From: Saccoglossus kowalevskii | Taxonomy: Eukaryota; Hemichordata; Enteropneusta; Harrimaniidae | NCBI RefSeq assembly: GCF_000003605.2 | Contig: NW_003141813.1 | Span: forward strand, 119,586-154,127 | Reading direction: 5' to 3' | DNA length: 34,542 bases | In this document: piece after piece, positions 12,161-22,119 of the stretch | How the letters are laid out: each line of letters starts with the position of its first letter | Numbering within the stretch: the stretch's first letter is position 1 | The notes under the pieces: model-generated | Databases searched by the model: none | Told to the model about the DNA's origin: nothing | The model's input: the letters and a program-made list of their open reading frames with translations, nothing else | Translations under genes and position numbers: made by a program

Positions 12161-12747
12161 AGAGTTAAATGCAATATCGAAGTTAGATCCTTATCCACTG
12201 CCACAGTTGATATTCGAATATGCTAAAATAGCGAGGCCTTTAAATGCGATGATGAGTAAGAGCGTAACATTTAAATGGATGGAAGAATGTCACAGGGCGT
12301 TCGAACAGTTAAAGGAAGCACTAACGAATCCACTTTTATTAGCATATCCCGATTTTGAAAAACCATTTATATTAAGTTGCGACGCTTCTGGGCAAGCTAT
12401 CGAATTTATTTTGTCTCAATTACAAGACGACCATGAAAGAGTAATTGCATATGGTGGGCGGGCATTGTCCCCGGCAGAACAAAAGTACCTTGGCTGTCGT
12501 GGTGGGAATTAAATATTTTGATCCGTATTTGAGGCACGCGAAGTTTAAAGTGATAACAGACCACTCGAGTTTAAAGTATATGTTTGGTTTAGTTAGACCC
12601 AAGGGCAGAATCGGTCGGTGGGTTATAGCATTGCAGCAATATGATTTTGAAGTTGTACACAGACCCGGTAAAATTCATCAAAATGCTGATGCATTATCTA
12701 GGCGTCCCTATAAGGAACCAGAAAAACCCAGAGTTAGAAGAAAATGA
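11954..12747 (+). pseudogene. pol: RT (core deleted) and RNase H of pol, first gypsy element
   Basis: The RT fingers are visible (RPYRVTPQKRGEIERQID, then SEWCFLVVLVTKS, then LDPYPLPQL in a shifted frame). The sequence then jumps from 12212 directly to AKIARPLNAMMSK (12222 on), the RT-to-RNase H connection. The whole palm with YxDD is absent; compared with the second gypsy element in this window, about 490 bases are missing. RNase H follows: LSCDASGQAI, RALSPAEQK, then KVITDHSSLKYMFGL and HRPGKIHQNADALSRRP. About eight residues that normally hold the RNase H catalytic glutamate are missing after SPAEQK (about 12484). Not functional. Confidence 0.85.
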
Positions 12748-12847
12748 TGATTTTATTGGAATAGTATCTTTTTAGCAACTGATAAAACCTGAAGCGAACA
12801 ATGAGAGGCCGGTAGACGTACATTATGAGGGTGATACAGTCAATGAA

Positions 12848-14122
12848 ATGCGTGACGATACAGCTGACTGGTGTAATGTTAGTGGTATGCAATGGGTCGA
12901 TTCTGACATAAATCAAATTATAAATTACTTGACAAACTACATCCTACCGCCGGAACCCTGTAAAGCACGAATATTGATTTATACTAGAGATGAATATTTT
13001 AATAATCGCATTTTAGAACAATTTCACGAGAAGTGATGGCAGGCCATTTTGGGTTTGCGAAGACTTATGCTTCAATCAGGCAGCACTATTATTGGCCGAA
13101 AATGGCGTCAGAAATTCACAGTTGGATGTCTACTTGCTGTAGACTGCGCTACCAGGAAATCTCCTAAGTTATGCACCAAAGCCCTACTAATTCCACTGAA
13201 AATAGATGCCCCTTGGTATAGAGTAGGCGTTGATTTCGTGGGACCTGTACATAAAACTCTGGCGGGGAATCGTTATATAATATTGTTTACTGATTACTTT
13301 ACTAAGTGGGTGGAGGCGTTTCCAACCAAAGACATGTCGGCCCGCACGACTGCTAGAATTCTTTTTGATGAAATCATATGTAGATACGGCGGCCCGCGAT
13401 GTTTTCTATCAGATAGGGGTCAAACTTTGTGTATACAGAGCGTTTCAATCAAACATTAATTCAAATACTGAGTATGTTTTGTGACTCTAGACAAGAATAT
13501 TGGGATGTATTTATACTGGCTGCATTATTTGCATATAGAGTAGCCAGGCAGGAAACGATTCAGGAAACGCCGTTTTATTTGACATACGGGAGATGGGCAA
13601 CGTTGCCCATAGATACAGTGTTATTAGAACCCGATGAAGAAAGTAAAATACCCCGGGACTACGCAGAACTACTGAAAAAGAAAATTAAACGTCGCTCATG
13701 AAACTGCTTTAAAATGCATTGAAGCTAATCAGGACAAAATGAAATATTATTTTGACCGAAAAGTGAAAGAAAATACTTTTCAGGATGGCGAAATTGTTTA
13801 TTTGCATACACCTCAAGCGACTTCAGGTTTGAGTAAGAAATTGGAACATTTGTGGCACGGGCCATATTGCGCATTTGAAAAGGTATCTCCTGTAAATTTC
13901 CGATTACAACGTGTAAGTGATGGGAGTATATTTAAAAATATCATGCACGTAAATAGGTTGAAACATGGGGCAATACGCGACGAACAAAATGACGAAGTTG
14001 AGGTAGGAGAAGCCCCTGAATTTGAAAATGTGAGTACCGATGGAGGTGTAATAGAATTCAAGTTCAACCCCGATCTGCTCAAGCGGGAAATTCCGGAGAA
14101 GGGAAGGTTATTCCTAGTTTAG
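12848..14122 (+). pseudogene. pol: Integrase of pol, first gypsy element
   Basis: The zinc-binding region is readable across a frameshift near 13035 (AGHFGFAKTYASIRQHYYWP). The catalytic core has VGVDFVGPV (first Asp) and LFTDYFTKWVEAF, then FLSDRGQT (second Asp, codon 13412-13414). The glutamate, in TERFNQTL, has its codon at 13438-13440, so only 23 bases lie between them instead of the 105 of a DD35E core; about 82 bases are lost. After it come the core C-terminus (AYRVARQETIQETPFYLTYG) and a GPY module (HGPYCAFEKVSPVNFRLQ, near 13858). A further frameshift lies near 13690. Integrase would insert the cDNA; this copy cannot. Confidence 0.87.
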
Positions 14123-14124
14123 AT

Positions 14125-14402
14125 GACGCATCTGTAAAGCTTGGAGACAACAGACAAATAGGAAAGATCGCAAAAATTTTGGTATAGAGAGGATTATTAA
14201 GGGACGACTCAGGAATGGTAAGAAAGAATATCTTATTAAATGGGTGGGTTACCCAGATGATCAAAATTCGTGGGAATGTTATGAGAATTTAAACGAGCAG
14301 GCGAAATTGTTTTTGGAGAAAAATCCGGTCCCCCTATCGGGTTCAATTAAAGCAAATAAGCGAAGACGGAAAAAAATTATCCATGGCTTAGAAGTATTTT
14401 GA
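14125..14402 (+). pseudogene. pol: Chromodomain at the integrase C-terminus
   Basis: In a frame shifted from the GPY module, 14181-14330 reads GIERIIKGRLRNGKKEYLIK followed by WVGYPDDQNSWECYENL. This is a textbook chromodomain: the EYLIKWxGY strand, the NSWE motif and a following helix (NEQAKLFLEKN). In chromoviruses such a domain fused to integrase is known to steer insertion toward modified histones. Here it lies downstream of GPY, the usual place. The frame shift between the two means this copy would not express it as a fusion. The frame ends with TGA at 14400-14402. Confidence 0.88.
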
Positions 14403-14773
14403 AAACATTCATCACTAATACCTGACAAGTTCATCCTCATTTGGTGTTGTTGTTTCTCAATTTGCATAAAGTGAATCAGTTACAAGACCCATGATTAAAA
14501 TATGAAAAGGGGGCGTTGCTGAGTAATTATGCCATTCCCGTATTCTAACAGCGTACGATCTCATGGAATCGTGGAATCTCAATATTGCTTGGACGCTGGA
14601 CCAGCGTTGTGAACATTTTGGTGAGAACATGGCGGACTCTAAAGGTGGGTACTCGACCTTAAAAAAAATGATCACGCGATTTGAGAAATAACTGCAAAAT
14701 TATCATTATCATATATCACATCCCTTTCTTCTCATTTCAACACTAATTTTAAAGTGCGTTTCCTGAGAAATTG
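14403..14773 (+). other. Spacer between pol and env
   Basis: No protein recognised. A purine-rich run GAAAAGGGGG lies near 14503-14513 and could be a central or former polypurine tract. In env-bearing gypsy elements env is usually read from a spliced RNA, so an acceptor may lie here, but none can be assigned with confidence. Confidence 0.4.
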
Positions 14774-14852
14774 ATGTTCAAGATGAAGATAGCATTGACG
14801 TTTATTATTGTATTGCTGGTCGTGATATGGAGACTGTCTGCGCAGACAAGAG

Positions 14853-15970
14853 ATTATTTTTTTATTATTATGGTTTTATTTCAGACAAGCGTATTGTTTG
14901 ATGTTCGTAATCGATCCATAAAAGCATAAATTAGCCTTCTATATAAACTGGTAAATGTGTTTCTACAGTTTTCAACGAACATAGTGCTTGCGCTACAGTC
15001 ACGCTACAGTCACCCCAACAGTTTACGAAAAGCATTATTATAACTGACCCGGAGGGCATTAACAGTAGATTTTCTATACCTACACCATAATTGGCAGCAA
15101 TACAAACTAGAACAGAATGTTTAAATAGCAAAAGTTTGACTTCGTGGCTACAGTTCTTAAATTTATGTTGCATAATGTTTGCCCTCACACAGAATAAACG
15201 TTTCTGACAATCAATGTCCGCATCGTCTTTCAGGTCACGAGCTATTTTATGTTCTAGATAATTAAACTTGTCAACAAAGTCAACATTATTTTTTATATAA
15301 ATACAATGGTGGGCAAATGTCCATGCGAAATTATGCCCATAGAAATGAATAGATTTAGACTTGGTTGAGTTGTAGGTAATGCCATGCTCTTCAGCGTATA
15401 ACTCACAAATTTGTAACATTTTGCGCAAACCTTTAATAGAGGGCGCAATTACACACATATCATCTGCGTAGCTCAAATTGTTTATAACTTTATCGCCAAT
15501 AAGACAGCGACACGGCATGCTATTGAGTGATACACTGAGATTATCCATATAAATACTAAACAGCACTGGAGACATTACTCCTCCCTGTCGAACTCCATTG
15601 GAAACATTAAAAAATTGTGAGATGGTACTTCCCCATCTAACACAATANNNNNNNNNNNNNNNNNNNNNNNNNNNNNNNNNNNNNNNNNNNNNNNNNNNNN
15701 NNNNNNNNNNNNNNNNNNNNNNNNNNNNNNNNNNNNNNNNNNNNNNNNNNNNNNNNNNNNNNNNNNNNNNAATTGTCTGTGATGGTAATATCTCCAGTTT
15801 TATTTTTCAAGAGTGGCACTATAACAACTTCCATCATAGAGCGAGGGAGTGTGCCGTGCACACAGAATGATGACATACACATTGACAAATGCGTACTAAC
15901 ACTGGGAGCCGCATACTCCAAGTGTTCTGCACACAAACCATCCAGACCACTAGATTTCTCTAGCGGCAGG
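14853..15970 (-). mobile_element. Non-LTR retrotransposon (LINE) fragment nested in env
   Basis: On the - strand a LINE reverse transcriptase is readable. KSSGLDGLCAEHLEYAAP and VVIVPLLKNKTGDITITD lie at 15770-15965. Then comes the assembly gap, then VRQGGVMSPVLFSIYMDNLS and NLSYADDMCVIAP (the FADD-type catalytic site) down to the stop at 14931. The 3' tail on this strand has AATAAA and an (ATA)n/A-rich end near 14853-14885. It lacks the endonuclease and N-terminus, so it is 5'-truncated, as LINE insertions usually are. The RT part 15575-14931 is one open frame, so the insertion may be younger than the host gypsy copy. Clade (CR1/Jockey/Rex-like) not resolved. The boundary at 15970 is where env coding resumes. 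Confidence 0.85.
15649..15770. other. Assembly gap (run of N)
   Basis: 122 unknown bases inside the LINE reverse transcriptase. Both flanks belong to the same LINE on the same strand in the right order, so the scaffold join is plausible. The missing RT blocks would normally take more than 122 bases, so the true gap length is probably larger. Confidence 0.99.
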
Positions 15971-18438
15971 TCATTTGGCCAAATTATGGGGTATTCTTCG
16001 AACGTGTAGCCAATATCGACAATAGTCTAACTTACTGGCATCATACGTTTGCAATCCCTTATTTAGATATTCCCGAAATGAAGTGGAACGAGTCATTGTG
16101 CTCGAACATAACGGTCCACCTTATTCCGAAGTTTTGAGGGGAATATGGGGAGATGTTAAAGTTGGTTGAACAACAGAATAAATTCTATTTGTCTCATATT
16201 TCGAGGGACAAGAGAGCGATTCGAGTATTATTCCATGAAATAGAGAATCAAGATTCAGATGACAATCGACAAAAAAGAGGTTTGTTAGATTTAGTGGGAG
16301 AAATATCAAAATCGTTATTTGGGACAACCACATCAACCGATATAACCATGTTAAAACAGCTCTACCCAGGTTATAACGAACCAAATTGTAGCATATGAAG
16401 AAGATTTAAATTCATATGTTTTCACAGTAAATAAGAGAATAGACAATGCTCTGGTGGGATTAAAGAGAACCATGGAGCGATTTATTCGAACGTGTCTAGT
16501 TTATCGCAATGAAGAGAGCAGTTGATTGACATGGAACTCACTCAGTAAGCGTTAGAAAAAGAGATAAATTATGAACGGCGATCCACGCATCTTATGTTCC
16601 GATATACTTCCCAGCAGTTGCAAACATTACAATTACTTGAAAGGGAAACACACCGTAGGGTGGCCTCGATTGACACGTTATTACAGGAAAAATTGCCTTT
16701 GCAGTTAGTCGAACCGAAGGTGTTGCAGAACGCCTTAAAAGTGATAAGAAAGAAGCGACAAAGGAACTATCCTGTCTTTAACTTAGCATATATGAATTTG
16801 AATTATTATTATCACAATGCAAAGGTGACATTTCGGCGTTCAGACAGAAACATATACATGAAGGTTAATATTCCTATAACAATAAAGAACAACATGTTCG
16901 AAATGTATAAGGTGATCACCCTGCATATGCCCCTTCCTTATGATTTAGGTGGTAAGTCTCAACATTTTGACAATAACATGGCGAATAACGGGCGTACGGA
17001 AGTTACGTCAGTTTTGGAATATTTCGGTGCTAATGAAGACAAAACCTTTTATATTGAAATGACTACAGATCAATTCTCGATTGCAGTGATCTGTCGATGA
17101 GAGATTGCCCCTCTGTAATTACTATGATAAATATGCGCAAACTATCATGCACCAAGGCCCTGTACTATGACGACAAAGAAGAAATTCATAATACGTGTAA
17201 GATAGATTTAATAATTAATCCTGAGTACGATCTGGAAGTAGGAGGGGGGAATATCTTAGTGAATAGTAATAACACGGAGTGGTTGATGAAATGCGGAGAT
17301 AGAATTCCCGAACCCATTAAAGGTTGTATGATGTGCATAATTAAATTGCCATGCGAATGTGCTATACATTCAGATAACTTTTATATACTCCCGAAGACGG
17401 GATTCCCACATTTTTGTATCCAGTAAATTTTCCTTTCTTAATACAATTTTATAACCCAAAAGGGAAATCAATATATAAATATAAATAGAGAGAATTGGAA
17501 TCAAATTTACTTTCTAACGCACATTTGGTAGTTAACTTAAATAAAACAGCAGGGTTACTGAAAGAAAATAAACCCATTTATTATTCCTCAGCCGACAAAT
17601 TAATCAGCGATACTTTGAATGAAATCCCTGAAATACCCTTACTGGGTGTCAAATCTGTTACTATTATTGAAACCATGCTAGCTATTTTATGTATGGTGTC
17701 ATTAATCTTGTCAATTTATACGATTTGTAAAGTAAGGGCCCTATGCGTTCTGATTCCAGCCATTTCCAGAGCCCGAGTACAAACGTTATATCTGCCGGTG
17801 AGCGGTTTAATCACTGCCCATCCCTTACAGGATTTGAAGAATTCGTAATCCAACTTCGAAATGAAACCCTAATATTAATTTTATTGTGTTCAGGATTCGT
17901 ATTGGTCTTAACGATTATTTGGTTGTGTAAATGCAACCGCGGTCATTCCATAATGTATCGGGCCCCGCAATTACCCCGTACTAAGTTGATACTAGAAATA
18001 TCGAATGACAAGTTCTATGTTTTAGTTAAGGTCATGACCCTGCACATTTCCCCGAGTCAATTGACTTTCACAAAGCGGCCTGAAATTGAAAATCTGACTG
18101 TCGATCGAGGTATGTTCACTTCTGTGTTAAATATTGAGTGGGATAATTTGAAATTTATGATTAATGATAAACCGCATGTGATTCCCTTGCCTTAGGCTAT
18201 CAAAATCCCACGATGGAAAGATAGTGTGTGCACTGCCATAGAAAGTGTGGGGAATTATTACAGATTGTGGGATTGTCTGAAATTTATACTGAAATTCCAC
18301 GTGAGATGACCGAAGATATGCAAAGATAGGGAACCAAGTAGTGAATATTTGGTGAACAGGTAATGTGCTGGTAACCTCTGCCTGTAAGGGTAGGATTTTT
18401 AGATTTATAACCCTTGATTTTGGTGACTTTCTAACTAT

Positions 18439-18744
18439 TGTATTTAATCAGTGTGTTTTACTCGTTTGAAATTGAATGTATGGAAGCTACGTCTTAAGCT
18501 CTTAAACTCATCTGTAATTGGTTAAGAATTGGAAAAGTGAATAAAGCCGATCTCAGTTAGTTGTGGCAAGCTCTCCACGAGGCTGAAGTCTTGATGCGGT
18601 CGTGAGAGAGTTACAACGTGGCTGAGACCAAATGTGACACAATTCAATTCTCTGTGTGTCTTTGTTCGATTGAAAGGGTGGCGAATCCTCCGATCACTGG
18701 TACCTGATTTGAAGGCTTAATAACACGACAATTAAGCCGTGACA
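18439..18744 (+). repeat. 3' LTR of the first gypsy element
   Basis: Aligned with the 5' LTR from about 18478 to 18744. AATAAA lies at 18540-18545. It ends ...CGTGACA, followed by CTAGAATAG of the recombinase relic. It has 17 extra bases (AATTGGTTAAGAATTGG) not in the 5' copy. The start is uncertain. Confidence 0.8.
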
Positions 18745-19620
18745 CTAGAATAGTTGCCGAGACATTTGACCATTTCATTTTTAAAATACGAATGTAACTG
18801 GCGGTGCATTAAAATTGGGGAGATAATATTGCTTGTAATACAAGTGTATTTACCTTCAACTGAACGATGTCCTGTACGTTCCATAATGAGCTGTTCATCA
18901 ATACCACTTTCATAGAGACAAGTAGCTGCTGTAGCTTGTAAACTGTGGTTGGTAAAATTTCCATCTATCCCCGCTGCGTTCAATAACTTAGGTACAACCA
19001 GTTTCAATGAGTTGTGGCCAAGTGGTTGTTTGCTGAACCAGATTTTAAACGACTCTTCGTATTTTCGGAGGGGCTGCAAATAAAATCCCTTTAAATTTCT
19101 CTCTTTCAGGCACAGCAACACGTACGTCTTATAAATCCTAACGTGGCAGCGCACCGGATCAATAACGTTTGCGTAATGCTTCACTTATGACGAACTCTGT
19201 GATGTTTGAGCCCACCTTGGTTAGTTTTAGAAACATCTTCTACATATTTTAAATACGCCGTTTCACAAGGTGGTTCAAACAGTGTTATTTGAGAATTGTT
19301 GAAACGCAATGAGCAATGTTCCATACCACCTCTCAAAGCAAAGTTAGTTCCATTTAAAAATAAAATTGTTCGTAGTACACGAGGCGAATAATCGCCAAGC
19401 AATTTCATTTTTTTAGGGCATATAATTTTCCTGTTCTGGTTTCATTTTGGAATCTAACACTTGCCGCAACCTTTGAATTCGACATCAGTTTGGAAATTAA
19501 TATGTTGTTGGCGTTCATAGCACATGTAACTTTGGAATCCCATAACCAGCGAGAGTAATGTTTTGTGAGGTTAAGCCATATCTTTTATATCCATTACATC
19601 GACTTTGTAGGATTTCCACG
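18745..19620 (-). pseudogene. Crypton-like tyrosine recombinase relic, truncated by the gypsy LTR
   Basis: On the - strand from about 19560 the order is SLVMGFQSYMCYERQQHINF, then LLGDYSPRVLRTILFLNGTN and FALRGGMEHCSLRF (first catalytic Arg region; frame 19408-19181), then, after a frameshift at 19183, PLGHNSLKLVVPKLLNAAGI, FTNHSLQATAATCLYESGID and EQLIMERTGHRSVEGKYT. This matches the C-terminal two thirds of the DUF3504/Crypton-type recombinases. The HxxR arginine is glutamine (HSLQ); GHRS and the tyrosine are kept. The coding runs straight into the LTR end at 18744 and its last residues before a stop are LTR-derived, so the LTR insertion cut the gene. Two more stops upstream of 19408. Not functional. 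Confidence 0.82.
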
Positions 19621-19884
19621 TGCTCGTAAGGATTGAGTTCCATACGCGTGTTATTGCGGACAATGGCTCATTCGTTGAATGCACAAAGTGTCCACATGTT
19701 GCGTTGCTGTGTATTCAGAGGAATTGCATCTTTAGCAACTGCTCGTACTGTTGAATCGGTCACAGGGTCAGAAAAACGTCCACGTGGATGTCCCTAAAAC
19801 AATATAAATAAATGACAATAATAATTGCTTTGTTGTTTTGAATTCATTGTCATATGCATTTGCATTCTCAGTTGTCTTTTTTTC
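19621..19884. other. Non-coding region between recombinase relic and tandem repeats
   Basis: No gene recognised. On the - strand a readable but unassigned piece (NPYEHVEILQSRCNGYKRYG, about 19570-19630) overlaps the edge of the recombinase relic in another frame and is probably a shadow of its N-terminal part. Confidence 0.35.
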
Positions 19885-19998
19885 AGAACGATTTAGTCTG
19901 TCGCATTGGGAGAATGATGCAGTTTGTCGTATTGTCAGAACGAGGCAGTCTGGCCTATTACCAGAATGGAGCATTCTGTGTAATTGTCAGAACTGTAG
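19885..19998. repeat. 26-bp tandem repeat, about 4.4 copies
   Basis: Four successive units start at 19885, 19911, 19937 and 19963, each exactly 26 bases and opening AGAA(C/T)G, with a partial fifth at 19989. Shared positions include CAGTCTG and TATTG. Units differ by several bases, so it is an old array. Confidence 0.85.
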
Positions 19999-20588
19999 AT
20001 GATTTCTTGTCTGTAAGAGGCAATCTGTAACCATGCTGAATATGACGCCTGAACTTCATGGCCATAGCATTAGAAATACATAAAATAAAGTGTTCCTCAA
20101 TGAGGTATTTTAAGTATTTTCTTATCAAGCATCTGTTAGTTTCAAGATCCATACGAATTCAAATTGTTTTCATTCATTTATTTGAGTTACGGTCTTTTCA
20201 TATAATGTACATACATGAGGTCATGTGAACTAAAAGGCAAACTGTCAATCAACTAATAATAGTGATAGTGTTTGGGCTACCATAGAATTCACAAAAATTC
20301 ACTGAATTCTACAACCAAGTAACAGAATTGGCGTTGAAAATATCTTCACGGTTTATGCAGTTTGTCTAAATCTGTTTCACCACAGTTCCATCACGCGCTG
20401 AAGAACGTTTTATGCACAAAACGTACGTCAATCCCATTTTAGTAATATCACATAAACGTTATCTGTGACAATTTTAAAAACAATTTAATTCCTCGTGTTT
20501 CCCGACCTTCATAGTTAAAGTGTGTGGGTATGGACCGCTGTTTTGACCCCGTATTCGTAGTCAAAATTAAGGCGAGTATCGCAAGGAC

Positions 20589-20945
20589 GGTTCTTCTCGT
20601 TATTAGCAGAGTTTTCCATTGCCGTATCTCGTAATTGTTATCAGGGTGTTACGTTCACGTATCTCGTGGTATTTAAAAGAATCGTTCAATCTCATATCTA
20701 GAGGATGTTGATTCTCCTATCTCGCGATATTTAGCAGGAATGTCAATTCTTCTATATTTAGAATTATTTGTACTGTCATAGTATTTCATACTATTTAGAA
20801 GAAGTTTCTGTTCTCTTTACCTGTGCTATTAAACAGGGTTTTTCATTCTCGTGCCACGCAATATTTAGCATTGATTTTTGTCTTGTATCTCGCGATATTT
20901 AACAGAATATATATCTCGGTTTCCCACTTTCGTATCTAAAATTAG
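20589..20945. repeat. 35-bp degenerate minisatellite, about 10 units
   Basis: Units of 35 bases start at 20624, 20659, 20717 and 20752, and further units follow to about 20945. One is shortened to 23 bases (20694-20716). The best-kept parts are GTATCTCGCGATATTTA and a T-rich end CATTCTC. Similarity between units is moderate. No coding role is visible. Confidence 0.8.
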
Positions 20946-22119
20946 GTCTTATAAGTACAATGTGTTTCTGAGTGCAGCAGCTCAAAAGGGAGACTTACAT
21001 AATACTTATAATACCCTTAAGAACGTGTATAAAACCTTAACAAAGATGCAATATGTGGATCATATTCGATGTCAACGCCAGCATATGGTGAAACCACCAA
21101 ACAAGTCGAAGAGCAATATGTATTAAATGTCTAGCTTGAAACACATTAATGGTTTATTACCTTGAAAGCAATCTGCTGCCGAACAAGGCGGAAAACTAAT
21201 TTATAACTTTCTGACAAAAGACTAAGACTTTAAGAAAATAAAGAATTTGATTTGTGTGATAAATGTTTTGAACTAGGGGACTAAAATGAGAAATCAAATG
21301 ATTGGATAATAATGCACAGCTGCTACGGCTCAACGCCGTGGAATGACAAAAAACGACTGTTACGAAAGGGAATGCAAGATAACCCGCACTCCAGGACGCA
21401 ACACTGCTGGTCAAACAAAAGTACACAACCACAATATGACCTATAAATGATACTAATTTAATAAATACTATGAAAGTAATCACACATCATTAACAACAGT
21501 AATATACATTACACAGACGTACAATACTATTAATAATGAATATAGAAAATGCCTACTCCACTTAGGTCACAAATTCACACTGTGTAGTTCCAGAGAGAAG
21601 TCAGTACTTTGGGTTCAAACGACAAAGTTTAAATAGATGCAGAGTACAAGAAACTAATGTAATGAAACACTACATGAACAATGTCCGTATGGAGATAAAT
21701 TGTCATTCCAGCTCAGCAGCCAATCAGCGATGGTCTTACAGTTAGATGACAATTTCGGTTTCAAATACCCCGGGAAAGTGTTCTATGTTCTTCGTGTAAT
21801 TAGATGTTCGTAATAAAGGGACTTTTTTACACAAAAACGACGAATTCAGCCGAATTTTGTTAGCGGTTGGCTTAATATTACCCCCAACGGATCGTATTTC
21901 TGTGAAAGATTGGCATTTTTGTCTTGATTTGTAGGAATCTGAAAAAAACATTTCACAACTTGTCTCTTATTTAGTTTTATGCTGCATTCAAGATGGCGGC
22001 CCCCATATAGTAAATATCGCATTTATTTTATTATCACGCATGATCCAGCTGACTGTGGATAGGACAGTGATTCAATACACCTGCATAAGTTTCCCAAAGA
22101 TACATTGAATAAAAATACA
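20946..22119. other. Non-coding region upstream of the second gypsy element
   Basis: AT-rich, stop-dense on both strands. The open frame 20878-21126 starts inside the minisatellite and has no recognisable motif. This is where a 5' LTR of the second gypsy element would be expected, but no stretch here matches the sequence after 27555. Confidence 0.45.

Larger units (their letters stand above)
14774..18307 (+). pseudogene. env: Envelope gene (F-like fusion glycoprotein), interrupted
   Basis: It starts at ATG 14774 or 14783 with a signal peptide (KIALTFIIVLLVVIW). The LINE insertion then splits the gene, and coding resumes near 15971 (VIWPNYGVFFERVAN). Other features in order: a CSNIT glycosylation site; an in-frame stop near 16135; a furin-type site RQKR at 16267-16278 directly followed by a glycine-rich hydrophobic stretch, GLLDLVGEISKSLFG, typical of fusion peptides in the baculovirus-F / errantivirus envelope family; a long ectodomain in frames at 16594-17100, 17097-17426 and 17495-17848; a membrane span near 17665-17735; and, in another frame, a second span near 17863-17935 with a tail of about 85 residues to 18195. 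A short frame after the stop continues to 18307. At least four frame breaks: dead. The product would have mediated membrane fusion. Confidence 0.82.
9635..18744 (+). mobile_element. Ty3/gypsy LTR retrotransposon with chromodomain and envelope gene, decayed
   Basis: Two homologous LTRs in direct orientation bracket gag, protease, RT, RNase H, integrase, chromodomain and env, all on the + strand in the order usual for Ty3/gypsy with an env gene. The integrase after the RT/RNase H places it in Ty3/gypsy rather than copia. Every gene carries stops or frameshifts, and the RT, RNase H and integrase catalytic regions have internal deletions, so the copy is dead. A non-LTR fragment is nested in env (14853-15970). 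No target-site duplication was found at the assigned ends. The 5' start is set by TG and short inverted ends (TGTC ... GACA) and is uncertain by tens of bases. Confidence 0.9.

Noticed and set aside
15598..15936. Open frames running through the N stretch on both strands
   Set aside because: Unknown bases create artificial continuity. Only the LINE-matching - strand parts on each side were kept.
17097..17103. ATGA overlap between env frames as a translational coupling signal
   Set aside because: Other env breaks are clear decay, and animal elements do not normally use stop-start coupling; more likely an indel.
19885..20945. CRISPR-like array
   Set aside because: Units are contiguous with no unique spacers and drift strongly. 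The context is a eukaryotic genome with introns and retroelements.
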